64,000 nucleotides of DNA, taken from the NCBI GenBank assembly GCA_019914995.1, contig CM034137.1:6909155-6973154 (forward strand), in the 5' to 3' direction. This document shows positions 1 through 11,328 of the stretch, in pieces (within the stretch, counting starts at the first letter, position 1; every line of letters starts with the position of its first letter). The notes beneath the pieces are model-generated. The model was not told the DNA's origin and made no database searches. It worked only from the letters and a program-made list of their open reading frames with translations. The stretch comes from Acanthochlamys bracteata. Lineage: Eukaryota > Streptophyta > Magnoliopsida > Pandanales > Velloziaceae. The translations under genes were made by a program, and so were the position numbers.

Positions 1-1347
1 AAATTTTATCCCATCTCTATGTTCACCTAAAAAGAGAGACAGGATTTTAAAATGCTCATAATTAAAATAATAGAAGACTTTAAATCATGTTTGGCATAAT
101 TTATTAAAAAATTATAGATTTTCTAAATTCAAAAAATTTGATAGTGCTTAAAAATTCTTTTAAAGAACTTAATACATTTAAAATATATATATAATTTATA
201 ATTCTTACAAGTACAATTTTTAAAAATTTTAAAATTTTTTCAAAAGTTTACTTTTTGAGAATTTCAAACATGCTTTAAAATCGCAAATTTTGTAAAACTT
301 TTACAATATTATATAATTTTGAAGACGTTTGAAAGTGATTAAAATAAAATTTATTTTAAAATATAATTTTTTTGAAGTTTTTAAAATATAAGTATTAATT
401 TTTTACTAATAAAAATTAATATATAAAATTTATATGATATATGATTTATTTGTATTTTTTAAAATTTTTAAAATTTTAAAAAATACTATAGATAAAATGT
501 AAGAATTTTCTTGTGTCCCTTTTATGTTAGATTTTAATTTTTGTAGATTTTGTAGACATGCTTAGGAAACTTTGACTAGATTCAACGAAATCAAGAAACA
601 TTGACCCTATCGATTTAGTATACTTTATACGTACTTTATATTCTTTTCATTTTCAATTTAAAAAATATTTTATAATATTTTCAAAACAAATTTCAAATTC
701 TAAAATTCTAAAAAGTTATACGTCATAAGATTGTTATATATATAATTTTATAATTTTTTAAATTAAAAGTAAACTTATTTGTAAAAATATTTAGCAAAAT
801 TCTTTTTACTACAATTTTTAAGCAATCTCAAACTACTCCTTCACTACTTATAACTTCAGTTGGATTACTGCATTACTTGTAACTTCAGTTAGATAGCCAT
901 GCATTTGTAACGTGTTATAGTTCCATCATTGAATGAAGTTTAACATTCGAAGAACCTTATCAAACTTTTCATTCATAAAATAAAATCTTCACTCTCAATT
1001 TTTCATCTTCCTTTTGGAAAACTGTTACTGCGGCTGCATAGATGAACTGTCAAAGATGTTTTAATTAACTGAAATCCTTAATTACATTATAAATATTCCA
1101 GAAATACATGCATTGACCTCACTAAAGAAAAAAAAAGGTTTTAAACTCCACATAAAAAGTTTCCATTATCACCCACCAATCCCTGTCTCTCTGCTGACTT
1201 TCTGAATTGTTTTTTTTTCAAAAAGAAAATTTGCAGACAACTTTGAATACGAAATCAATCAATTCTTCATCCTAAAGAATTTAAACAAATATACAACTTC
1301 ATGATCAACCACTTGCTTCTTCTGTTCATTTGTTTTCTTCTCAACAA
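1..1347. other. AT-rich upstream region of the receptor-kinase locus
   Basis: Very AT-rich sequence with short A and T runs and no credible coding frame. The last 150 bases become pyrimidine-rich, as in a plant 5' leader, before the ATG at 1348. I could not pick a convincing TATA box. It presumably holds the promoter for the upstream ectodomain exon. Confidence 0.5.
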
Positions 1348-2107
1348 ATGAAACATTCCAACTTCAATCCTTTCCTTCTTCTTCTTCTGCTAAGCACCCT
1401 CTCATGTATTCCAATCATTGTCGTCTTCGGCAACGACGAGTCTTCGCGGTACGAGGCATGCCGACCGAAGTCGCATGTCTGCGGCAACTCCAGTGTTGTT
1501 GTCGGTTACCCCTTCCGAATAGAAGACTGGCCGGATTACTGCGGCCATCCGAAGTACTACCTTCACTGCGATAACAAAACTTCAACCCTCACGATTCAAA
1601 TCTCCCCCGGCAGCGTGTACAAAGTTCTCGGTATCGACTACATGAATCATATCATCAGTTTACTTGATCGAGATGTTGATGATGATAAGTTCTGTAATGT
1701 CCTACACAGGAATATCAACATAGATTCTTCCTTGTATGATTTCTCGGGGCGTGATTTTATTCTGACAGTGTATTTCAACTGCACTAAACCGAGCTCGAGC
1801 AAATCCGTCTATCAGATTACAAAGTGTGGGAATTCTTACTATAAGATCGGAAATAGTGCTACTGATGCGCCGGAGAACTGTAGTTCTACTTCATTAGTTA
1901 TGATGGATATGGTTGCAGAGCAAGAGTTGGAAAACGGAAATTTGGTTGGTGCCATGCACGAGGGGTTTTCATTGAAATGGCAAGCTGGAAAAGGGTGGTG
2001 TAGCAACTGCACGCTTTCTGGAGGCATTTGTGGATATAGTCCGGTGTCTTCCAATCATCAACTTTGCTATTGCTCCTATGGAATGGTGACTGGAACTTGT
2101 TCTCCAG
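1348..2107 (+). CDS. Alternative first exon of an LRK10L-type receptor kinase (ectodomain A)
   Basis: This exon encodes a secreted or membrane-tethered ectodomain. It starts at the ATG at 1348 with a leucine-rich signal peptide (about residues 1-30). A cysteine-rich GUB_WAK_bind-type module follows, with spaced Cys, a GYPF motif and CG-P. The exon ends in a WAK_assoc-type module with the motifs GWCSNC, GGICGY and CYC. Several N-x-S/T sites suggest glycosylation. The open frame runs on to 2133, but a donor (CAG|GTATGT) at 2108 cuts it after the codons for CSP plus one base (phase 1). No transmembrane or kinase sequence is visible before the next ectodomain exon at 6605. The phase matches the small exon at 7509, and splicing there would give a 669-residue receptor kinase. 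The alternative is a truncated gene that lost its kinase. Confidence 0.75.
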
Positions 2108-3049
2108 GTATGTTAGTACCATTCTATAGATAATATATACCGATATAATTGGTCCAGTTCTTAGTAGAATTGTATTTGCAAAGTCCTGAAAAAATGTTTT
2201 TGTAAAATGAAATGCGATTAGCGTCCTATAGTTTAGGCGGGACGCTCTGTAGAAGCACGTCGAAACGCAAAAAGAATTAGACTCGTCATCAAATGACACT
2301 AAGCACTTCCATAGTTTAAGCAGAACGCTCGACAATAGCACAGACGGTGGGACTTAAGAAATTATGTTCCCTGAACATGTCTTGGTGTCTTATTGAGCAT
2401 CCCATGGGATGTAGAGAACTATGCTGAGCAGTGACTCCTGCAATTTGACGGATTTAGCACTTCCCAATGATCATAACCTTTATACATCACTTATCACAAC
2501 TCGTAGTTTGTATTGATTTGTTGGCGAACTCAATGCTCTTGGAAGACTACTAGAGTATTCATTTTTCAATCTATATTGCTTTGTCAAACGCCTTCCGTCA
2601 ATGCATACGCCAGCTCTCAAGTTTTTCAATGCCTTGCTGATAGGTAAATCAAACTAATTATTTCACTCATCTTTTCCTGTGTTGCCTAAGGCTGCTTTTA
2701 TATTATACACCTTAAAGACTCATGTTCAGGTTAGGAACTAGATTATAATGTTCTGGACACCTGAATCCACGTACTACATACTACTGAAAAGTTTGCCTTT
2801 TGATTCTACTTTTCCTCCAGTGTTCTGATCTTCACTCGTTTGAATAGCTTATTCTGCATACTACCACTTCTCATGAAGACTATAAAATCTGGAAAAGATG
2901 AAATTTTGTAGAAAAAGTTATGCCTGATAGTTGGCAACTGATATGATAATTCATTCTTTTTCTCTTTTCCCAAAGTTATACCCATGTGTTTGTCCAAGTT
3001 AATAGTTGAGTCTCTAAAGGTTATCCATGAATAAGAGCTATAAGTGCTA

Positions 3050-4990
3050 TCTCTTTGTTCTGTAGAACATCAAAGCTCAGCAACTTGTTCGAATCTCATG
3101 TTTGTCGCCTTCTTTTTCTTTTTGCCCATCTATGGCTTTTTCAGCTTCCTTACATGGCCTTAAATTTGCTGCATCTTTCTAAAACCAATCCCTCGAAGGT
3201 ATTGACAAGATTAATTGCTCTAGTGGTTTGCCAGTAATTCAGCTCAACAATCCGGTGTCATGCATATGCTGTCATAAAAATCAACTATCTTGAAAACATT
3301 ATCGTCCTTCAAGATCTTGTACTCTGCAATCACTTCATTGATTAAATTGCAGATTCCTCTATAACTTCAAAAGGTCTAAATTATGTGTGAAAGAGGCTTT
3401 GGCCTTTATCCCTTGTGGAAAGAAACAATATGCACTCACTTTCTTAAGGTTTTGACATCTTTGTTGTTAGAACCGTTGTACATAAATCTGTTTTCAACCG
3501 TATTGATACAGCAGGAGGTTTCTACTAATGCTCGTAAGTTACTCCTTTGCATATTTCTGAGCACTCCAGTTAATTTGCTTGGCTTGTTACTTCTTCGCCT
3601 CAGCTTTCACGTGCTGGAAGTTCTTGATTTCTAGTTTCTGTTTCTGATTCTTGAATAAATTCTTGCTTTTGTTAATGTCGCATTGCAAATTCTCTCTTTT
3701 TGAGGCACTTTGGCAAACCTGACATAATTCTAGGAAGTTTTCACCAAGGGGCGTAAAAAATGGCAACTTACAAAATTCACTCTGCAGTCTTTTCCAAAGC
3801 TATAGGTACTTTGCCTTTCTTTGGTAGAACAGTGGATCTCACTAGCTTGTTTGAATTCCATGTTCACCTTCTTCTCTTTGTTAATTCTTTATCTATTAGC
3901 TTTTCAGTTTTTATTGTAGCATGCTAGTCTCCTTTGCCATCACCTTCATGTTGTGGCTCCTCAAATTTTGATTGCTTTCTTGAGCAATCCCTCAAAGATG
4001 TCTTCAAGATCATTTGTTCTAACCAATTTCCAATGATTCAGTTCAACGATTGTGCATATGCAATCATAAAAACTGTATATCCTAAAAATATTCTCCTTCT
4101 ACAAGACCTTCCACTTAGCAAACTCTTGAATTGATCAAACTGCAGCTTTCTATATGATTTCACTAACCCACCTATCATTCGCTTTTGTTGTCCTCTTTCT
4201 TGCCGTTCCTTCTTTAACTGCAACTACAGTAACTACAGTGAGTTAATACCATTCACTTTACAGTTGCAACTACAAGGTATACTCATATATATCTGAAAGC
4301 AGAAAGTTCTCAGGTATTTCCAATCACTGCCACCCTCCAAATCATGTTTGTTCCTATGGGTTGCGGTTTCATGAAAATCCTGAGGACCCTCCATTTTATT
4401 TGCTAGTTACTGATGACATGTAATCTTATCCACGCCTGTTTCATCGATAAGGGCAGGCAGGGAGTTCTTTTCAACAGGCAGCGATAATTTGTATGGTGCT
4501 CCGAGAGTTCTATCTTTGAAAATTAAATGATTCTCAATATTGGTTTTGCATTCTGCAAAAACTGCAGATCTTGACCTTTTTTTTTTTATTCCGAAGATTA
4601 TAAGTATGGCACTCAATTTCTTAAAATTTGACATTTTGGTGCTAGAACCCTTCTGCATTGAACTGTTTCTATGCAGGGATTTAAGTCATCTCTTGACTTT
4701 TTCACACATCATTTATTTTCACAGCATTTCATTTTTTCCTCTCATTTTTACCATCCCATAACGATTTCTCAATTTCAAGCAATCAGTAAATGATTCCTTT
4801 GACTAACATGTTAATGATTCCTTTAGTGCATGCAAGAAAATTTTCCTACTTTCTGAATTTTGAACTATTTGGTTAATTTGCATTGACCTCGTTCATCTGT
4901 ACCTTGAACTGCGAATTCTTGAATAAATTCTTGCACTCCATCGGAAATTCTTTATTTGATGCCTTTGGTCAAACCAGACGAAACTATATG
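3050..4990 (+). repeat. Two diverged tandem copies of an unidentified sequence
   Basis: Two blocks recur in the same order. Block A at about 3050-3360 resembles about 3820-4140: both carry a GTAGAAC start, a TTGTTTGAAT/TTGTTCGAAT match, an ATTCAGNTCAACNAT match and an end at TGCAG. Block B at about 3419-3735 resembles about 4606-4985: GCACTCA-TTTCTTAA, a shared TCTTGAATAAATTCTTGC stretch, then TTTGG-CAAACC-GAC. Copies are clearly diverged, with indels. No long frame is kept on either strand, so I cannot say whether it was once a gene or a transposon. Confidence 0.55.
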
Positions 4991-5865
4991 AAATATATTT
5001 TACCATTTCTCACATGTAGATAAAATTTTGCTGCAATCTCTTGTTTCAATATCTAGAGTTGCAGGTATCTAACTATGAGCTCATTATCTCAAATTCATTT
5101 ACACAATCAATCATATCATATCATGGAAATTTTCCTTCAGGCACTTACTCGAAATATTCCTGTGCCTTAACTTCTCTTAGGGATGAAAGCTACATCTTGA
5201 GTTTGTTTTTCTAAATCATGCATCATGAAGACATCCAAGTCACCTATATCATTTTTATTCGAAGATAATTTGTATCATAATACTCAAGCTAGTTCCGCGT
5301 TCATACTCCAAGCAAAATATAGCAAGAACTTTTAATATGCATCAGATAGTGACATGTATTAAGAAATTTAAGGTATATTTTAATCGGTACAAAGTGAGTT
5401 TTGTGAAACAGAATTGGGTGAAATTAAAATGAGTTCGGTGAGTTCGTAATAAATTATAATATAATAAATAAATTCGAACCAAATCAGACTGAAAATGAAA
5501 ATTTTGTGCAATTGAAACACACCCTTAAAGCTCAGCTAGAGACCAAAGCGAGTAGACTTTGACTGATAGCTACCTTTCGTTACACTCTACTCTTGTAAGT
5601 AAGACTAAATTCTTCTGAAAGAAATATTAAACTACTTTTCTTACCCTTTGTTCAAAGTTGAAATCATTATCGCAACATCTTTTTCCCCTTATTTTCTTTG
5701 TTGAGGAACTCCTTGCTGATTGCTCTGGAGTTCGGTTTCAGTTTCTTAGCTGCAAACAAGGAAAGTTTGCAGTTTTGTTTCTTATGAAAGAAAAAATTCC
5801 ATTAGGCACACTGCTCTTGACTTCACCACAACGTACTCAGTAAGCAATTATTGGAGCTTTAGATG

Positions 5866-6375
5866 TCGTTTGTGATTGCTTATGAAATGAAGTTTTTATA
5901 AAATAAAGAATATTTTTGTTATTTTGAAAAATGAGCTCTATTTTTTTTACTTCAAAAAAATAATAAAAATATACAATAAAAAAATCTCCTTTCATAGAAT
6001 TTTTTACACTTTCTAAATTTTTAAATAAATATTTTATATACTTATAAAATATATATTGAAAAACGTAAAATAAAGAATTGAAAAGTTTTGTTGGAGAAAA
6101 GCTGAACCAAACAGCCCCTTAGGGGCTGTGTTTGCCGCTGCTTATAAAAAATAATTTTTAATTTTTTTTAATTATATATTTTTTAATATATATTTTATAA
6201 ATATTTAAAAATTTATTTAAAAATTTAGATAATTTAGAAAAAATTTATGAAATAAGATCTTTTTATTACATATTTTTATTATTTTTTTAAAAATAAAAAA
6301 TTATAATTTATTTTTTAAAAAATAATAATATTTTTTTTTTTAAAAAAATTTTATTTTATAAGTAAATTTTAAAAT
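5866..6375. repeat. AT-rich imperfect inverted repeat (two head-to-head MITE-like units)
   Basis: The stretch 5866-6118 read on the minus strand closely resembles 6121-6375 read on the plus strand. The arms meet at GCCCCTTAGGGGC (about 6114-6126). Each arm begins with GGGGCTGT-TTTG and then about 230 bases of A/T-rich sequence. A related unit lies at 10012-10275. Transcribed through, it could form a long hairpin. No transposase frame is present. Confidence 0.6.
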
Positions 6376-6604
6376 GCCACCAGTATGTCGTCTGCAGTAC
6401 GTCTGCTTCGTGTATTACAGTCAAAGGAGTTACAGAAGAATGCGTAAATCACTCGTTTTCTTCTTTCAAAAGATTTCTCGCAGTTGACTTGAGTCTATCA
6501 AAAGAAGCATTATTTGAGCTTCGTGTTCTAGGTTCTGTTTTGTTGGTAGTTTGATTGTAGAGTTTCGATACAAGTTCTTCTCGAATATTCATTCATTCGT
6601 TCAT

Positions 6605-8929
6605 ATGGCTAACTCTCTGCCTTGTTGTTCTACCATCTTCTTCGTTCTATCCGTGTTCTTTCTCGAATTTGTTTGTTGCTGCTCTCCCTCCCAATTCACC
6701 TGTGGAAATTTCAGACATACAGTCACGCCACCATTCTATACATCCATGAGCATGGGAAATTGTCTGAAAGCTCACTTGATCCGTTGCAATGGAACGATTC
6801 CGGAAGTCCAATTCAAGAGCCAAGGTGACTGGTTCGGTTTGAAGAACATTTCCCACTCTGATAACTCCGTTTTAGTTCAAGATCAACAGCTCAGCGGTAC
6901 TTTGTTGGGTACAACCTGCAGCTTTCTCTTGCTCTTTCGTGAACCTTCACCTCTTGTCAATCTCACTCATATAAGCCAAATACTGCTTCCGGAGCGGTTC
7001 TACTTTGATTGTGAAATTATCAAGTACCATTTCAACCGTGAATTCTTGCTCCAATACCGTGACGCTGCTCCTTGTAAGGATTACGATTTCTACTATACGT
7101 CAAAATTAGGTGAAAGAGAAGCTGCAGAATTTCCGAAAAGCTGCTTAGCTGAAACTCCGCCAATGTTTCAGTTGAAGCTTTCGTATAACGACAGCAACAG
7201 TAACCTTTCCCTGTTATCCGTGGGGTTCTCGCACGAACTTGAACTTGAACCACAATGCTTCGACTGCCAAGCTATAGGGAATAACTGCACTGTCAATGGC
7301 CGTCCTTGGGGCTCTGTATGTCGTCCGGGTATCGATCGAATCACTAAGAATTATCATATCTTAGTTTAAACGAATTATTTTCTTCAGCTGATTTCTGATA
7401 CTTTGTTGATGTACTAATTGTGACAACAGAAATTTGAATCCATGTTTATTGACAAAGATATTTGATTTGCTAATGATTTCGTCTAACGGTTCTTCTTTGA
7501 TGCTGCAGAAAAGATGTCCAACAAGATCAAGTTAGGTAGTTCTTCCCGACAATTGTGTTTTACAATTTTTATCTCTTTTTCTTATTGCGTAATTAATGAA
7601 AGATCAATTTGATTCTTGATTTTGAAACAGGGGTAGGTCTTGGAGCTGGAGGCGTTTTGATACTTTCTCTCCTCTTCTTTTTCGTGTACCAACGAAGAAG
7701 GCGTCAGCGACGATCATCATCTGGAGTACTCTTGCGAGCATCTTCTTCGGAACATTCCTCCAAGAAAGATCCAGAAATGGGCGCTGCTCTGTCTTTAACA
7801 CAGACATTCTCATACAGAGAGCTTCAAGAGGCAACGGATGGCTTCAGTGAGGCCAATGAGCTCGGTGATGGCGGTTTTGGTACGGTCTATAAAGGTAATG
7901 ACTTATTCCTTCTCCGTCTAGTGCATTGATATGAATTACACTTCTTTAATGCACCCTGACATCCTTCTAGGGGTGCTCCGTGATGGGCGCACAGTTGCAG
8001 TGAAGCGCCTCTACCAGAACAACTGCAAGCGGCTAGAGCAGTTCATGAACGAAATTGAGATCCTTTCCCGTCTCCGTCACCAGAATCTTGTCACGCTCTA
8101 TGGCTGTTCCGCGCGCCAGAGCAGGGAACTTCTGCTCGTGTACGAGTTTCTCCCCAACGGTACCGTAGCTGACCACCTCCACGGTACCCTTGCATCCGAA
8201 CGACCTCTCTCGTGGCGTATAAGAATGAATATTGCAATCGAGACGGCTGGGGCGTTAGCGTACCTCCACGCAATTGAACCACAAATCATTCACCGAGACG
8301 TGAAGACTACAAACATCCTCCTTGACTATGCATTCCATGTCAAAGTTGGAGATTTCGGCCTCTCACGGTTGTTCCCTGTAGACGCCACCCATGTCTCTAC
8401 GGCGCCACAAGGCACGCCAGGGTACGTAGACCCTGAATACCATCAATGTTACCAACTCACTGATAAGAGTGATGTTTACAGCTTTGGAGTTGTTCTTGTC
8501 GAGCTTGTTTCATCAAAGCCTGCAGTCGACATAAGCAGGCAACGGCAGGAGATCAATTTGTCAAACATGGCGATCAATAAGATTCAGAACAATGAGTTGG
8601 ACCAGTTGGTTGATCTTGAACTCGGGTTTTTAACGGACATGAAAGTGAAGCGCATGATCACTCAGGTAGCTGAACTCGCATTCAGGTGCTTGCAAGGTGA
8701 AAGAGATTTAAGACCTTCTATAAAAGAAGTTCTTGAAGCTTTGAAAAAGATAGATAGCAACTCCGGCAATAATGACAATAACAGCCAAACGGAAAGATCA
8801 CCGGAGAATGATCGGAATTTGAGGAACGATGCACCGTTGCTGAAGAGTGTGTCTCCCAACTCTGTTCAAGACTGGCTTAATAGCACTTCATCAGTTTCTA
8901 CTGCTGCAGTTACTACTCCAAGTGGCTAA
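6605..8929 (+). CDS. LRK10L-type (WAK-associated) receptor-like serine/threonine kinase, ectodomain B form
   Basis: A plasma-membrane receptor kinase of the LRK10L1 group. Exons are 6605-7328, 7509-7535, 7631-7894 and 7971-8929, all with GT-AG borders, giving 1974 nt and 657 residues. The chosen ATG at 6605 begins a hydrophobic signal peptide; the frame extends upstream but has no better ATG. Residues 30-241 form a cysteine-rich ectodomain that keeps the WAK_assoc end ([14 protein letters not shown]) but has a diverged GUB_WAK_bind part. A transmembrane helix spans about 251-270, followed by an Arg-rich stop-transfer (QRRRRQRR). The kinase domain shows a glycine loop ([11 protein letters not shown]), Lys350 in [12 protein letters not shown] with Asp448, DFG at 466-468 and [10 protein letters not shown]. 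It is therefore an RD kinase with all catalytic residues. The 27-nt second exon is typical of this family. The kinase exons may also serve the exon at 1348. Confidence 0.9.
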
Positions 8930-10917
8930 AGTTTCCATGATTCTTTTCTTTTAGTTATGTATAGTGAACAAATTGAACAGGAAACAAAAAACTTCTGCTA
9001 TTGTCGTCTCTAGTTTCTTTTAGAAAAAAAAAAAGAAAAAGAAAAGATTTCAAGAGAAGATGGTTAAATAATTTTGACATATATATTTAAGGGAATGTAT
9101 ATATTATACCGAGATTATACAAAGGTTATTTATGTTCTATATATGCTTGTTTTACTATTTGTCTTACCGAGGGTCTCCTTTAACTACCGGTTAAGACTGC
9201 GTTTGGAGTTGCTGATTTACAAAATTTTATTTTATTTTGTATTTTTATTTAATAATAATATTTATAAATTTTATTTATAAATTTAGAAACTATATAAATT
9301 TTACATTGTATAATTTTAATATTGTTATTAATATTATTTTTTAGATAAAATTTTTTTTCTTAAAATGAAATAAAAATATTCTTCGTGTGAGAAAAATTCC
9401 ATTTTATAGTTACTCTTAAATATTTTCTAAAACTAATCAAATTTTAATTAATAAAAAATGTGCACCATATTAGAGTTTATAATTCGAAAGAAATTGTTTA
9501 TCTTGGATCCTATTATCCTATACTCCTATATGCAAAGACTTGTTTATGTATCATAAAATGATTTCCAAAAAAAAATTTTGACAATTAATTTATTTACAAA
9601 AAGTATGTTATATTTATGTTTATAAAATTATTTTTTAATAACTTATTCACAGATAGCTTTTTGACAACTAAACACCCATCGGATGTTTATTACTAAAACT
9701 CCGTTGTTTAAATTAAAAGTAAAAATCAATAAATACTGCTTAGAAACGTACAGAACTCTTTCTATATATTTTAATTCTTTATCTAAACCAGACCAAATTT
9801 GATGGTATATTAGTACAGGTTCAGAACATATTCTATACACAATTTTTATTTATATATAAATGTTTGATAATTTTTATTTTTAATTTGAAAATGGATTGAA
9901 AGAAGACTCGGTCACCACACGGTGCTGAAAAATGGGCTCATAAGAATGAGAGAAGATAGCAACAGATCAACCACCGGCAGATTATGCGCCCCGTGACCTT
10001 CACTACTACAAACTATGTGTGTTTGGAATTACTTATAATATAAAAAAATTTTAAATAAAAAATATTTTTTTTTTTCTAAAAAATAAGTTTTATTTTTTTA
10101 TTTTTAAAAAAATAATAAAAATATATAATAAAAAAATATCAATATAAATTTTTTTTTATACTATCTAAATTTTTAAATAAATTTTTTAAATATTTATAAA
10201 AAATATATTAAAAAATATGAAATAAAAAAAATTAAAATTTTGTTTTTGGTATGCACTACCAAATGCAGCCTAGTGCGCTTAATATAAGTTAATCGGTCAA
10301 ATTCAGATTCAATCCGATCTATATATTTATATAAATTAATTTATTTTATAATTATATTTATTAAAATAAAAATAATATGTAAATTATATAAATTAATTTT
10401 TGATTAATTTAAACTAATCAAAATTAGTTAAAATTTTTTGATCGATTTTGAATTGAATTAAAATTAATACGAATCTATTTAAGATAAAATTCCAACCTTC
10501 GATCAATATTGCTTTTTTCTCTTATAACTTATTTTAGTTTAATAAAATTTACTTTCAATTCACTTATAACTTTACAAAAAAAATACTTTTGAGTTCATAT
10601 TTTATTAAATATAAAATTAAATTTTATTGTTAACAGTATTGTTTACAAAACTTATTTTTATTTAAAAATACACTCTTAGAAACAAAACAAACACTCTCAG
10701 AAACAACTAAAAAAATGATTAAAAAAAACAGAAAAAAATAAAAAGAAGATCACGACATTTGAGTGACATCAAAGCAATCATACAACAAAAGTAAAGAACA
10801 AAATCATAAATATTTAATAAGAAATTCAGTTTGATCTCCTAACTCCAATCTACACTCTCTTCTTATCTTCTTCTCATCATTCATTATTATCGATCACCAG
10901 CTATACAAGAGAGAAAG
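8930..10917. other. AT-rich intergenic region
   Basis: It begins with the probable 3' UTR of the kinase gene. The rest is AT-rich with no credible frame. A MITE-like unit is at 10012-10275. The part from about 10680 to 10917 becomes A-rich and then CT-rich (CTTCTTATCTTCTTCTCATC at about 10859), which looks like the promoter and leader of the next gene. Confidence 0.5.
10012..10275 (+). mobile_element. AT-rich MITE-like element
   Basis: It starts with a TGTGTTTGGAATTACTTATAA-like end and finishes with ACCAAATGCAGCC, giving a short degenerate terminal inverted repeat (GTGTTTGG / CCAAATGC). The core is almost pure A/T and resembles both arms of the inverted repeat at 5866-6375. No open frame. 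I found no clear target-site duplication. Confidence 0.45.
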
Positions 10918-11328
10918 ATGGCAGCGATGCAGAAGCTGAAGAGATCTGCTACTTGTTGTTTCATTAGTTTCCGGCGACGAAAGACATTGAAAGAATTACT
11001 GAAAGCAAAAGAGAGTAGATCGTCGGGAGCAGATGATGACGGTGATGATAATCGAAAACACGAGCGTTCATCAGAGAAGAAGAGTTTGTTACTCGGTGGA
11101 TCAAGGCAAAGGAAGCTCAAACTCAGTGACCATTTATTAGTTTCTTCGCCCCCGGAGGATGAAACGGAGAATTATGGAGAAAGATGGACTAGTAATTCCA
11201 GAGACGTGCCTTTTGTTAGTACCGGAATAGTTCAACGGCGGTGCCGGAGATTCATGACTGGTAGAAGTCTCCGGCGACGGCTGCTTAGCAGAGCTTGGAG
11301 ACCTAAGTTAGTTGCAATACCTGAGTAG
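10918..11328 (+). CDS. Small arginine-rich protein of unknown function (136 aa)
   Basis: A single-exon frame starting with ATGGCAGCG in good plant context, preceded by a CT-rich leader. The 136-residue product is strongly basic at both ends, with an acidic Asp-rich patch in the middle (about residues 38-44). The N-terminal part has RRRK and lysine-rich runs that could act as a nuclear signal. The C-terminus (GRSLRRRLLSRAWRPK then IPE) looks structured and may be conserved. There is no signal peptide, membrane segment or catalytic motif. I do not recognise the family. GC content is clearly higher than its surroundings, which supports a real gene. Confidence 0.65.
   Translation: MAAMQKLKRSATCCFISFRRRKTLKELLKAKESRSSGADDDGDDNRKHERSSEKKSLLLGGSRQRKLKLSDHLLVSSPPEDETENYGERWTSNSRDVPFVSTGIVQRRCRRFMTGRSLRRRLLSRAWRPKLVAIPE

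Larger units (their letters stand above)
2108..6604 (+). other. Long intron / spacer between the two ectodomain exons
   Basis: No coding exon could be recognised here. If the first ectodomain exon splices to the kinase exons, this is intron. For the second ectodomain it is promoter and 5' leader. It contains a diverged tandem repeat (about 3050-4990), an AT-rich inverted repeat (about 5866-6375) and about 200 bases of non-repetitive sequence just before 6605 that could carry a second promoter. I see nothing definable in 2134-2800 or 5000-5860. Confidence 0.5.
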
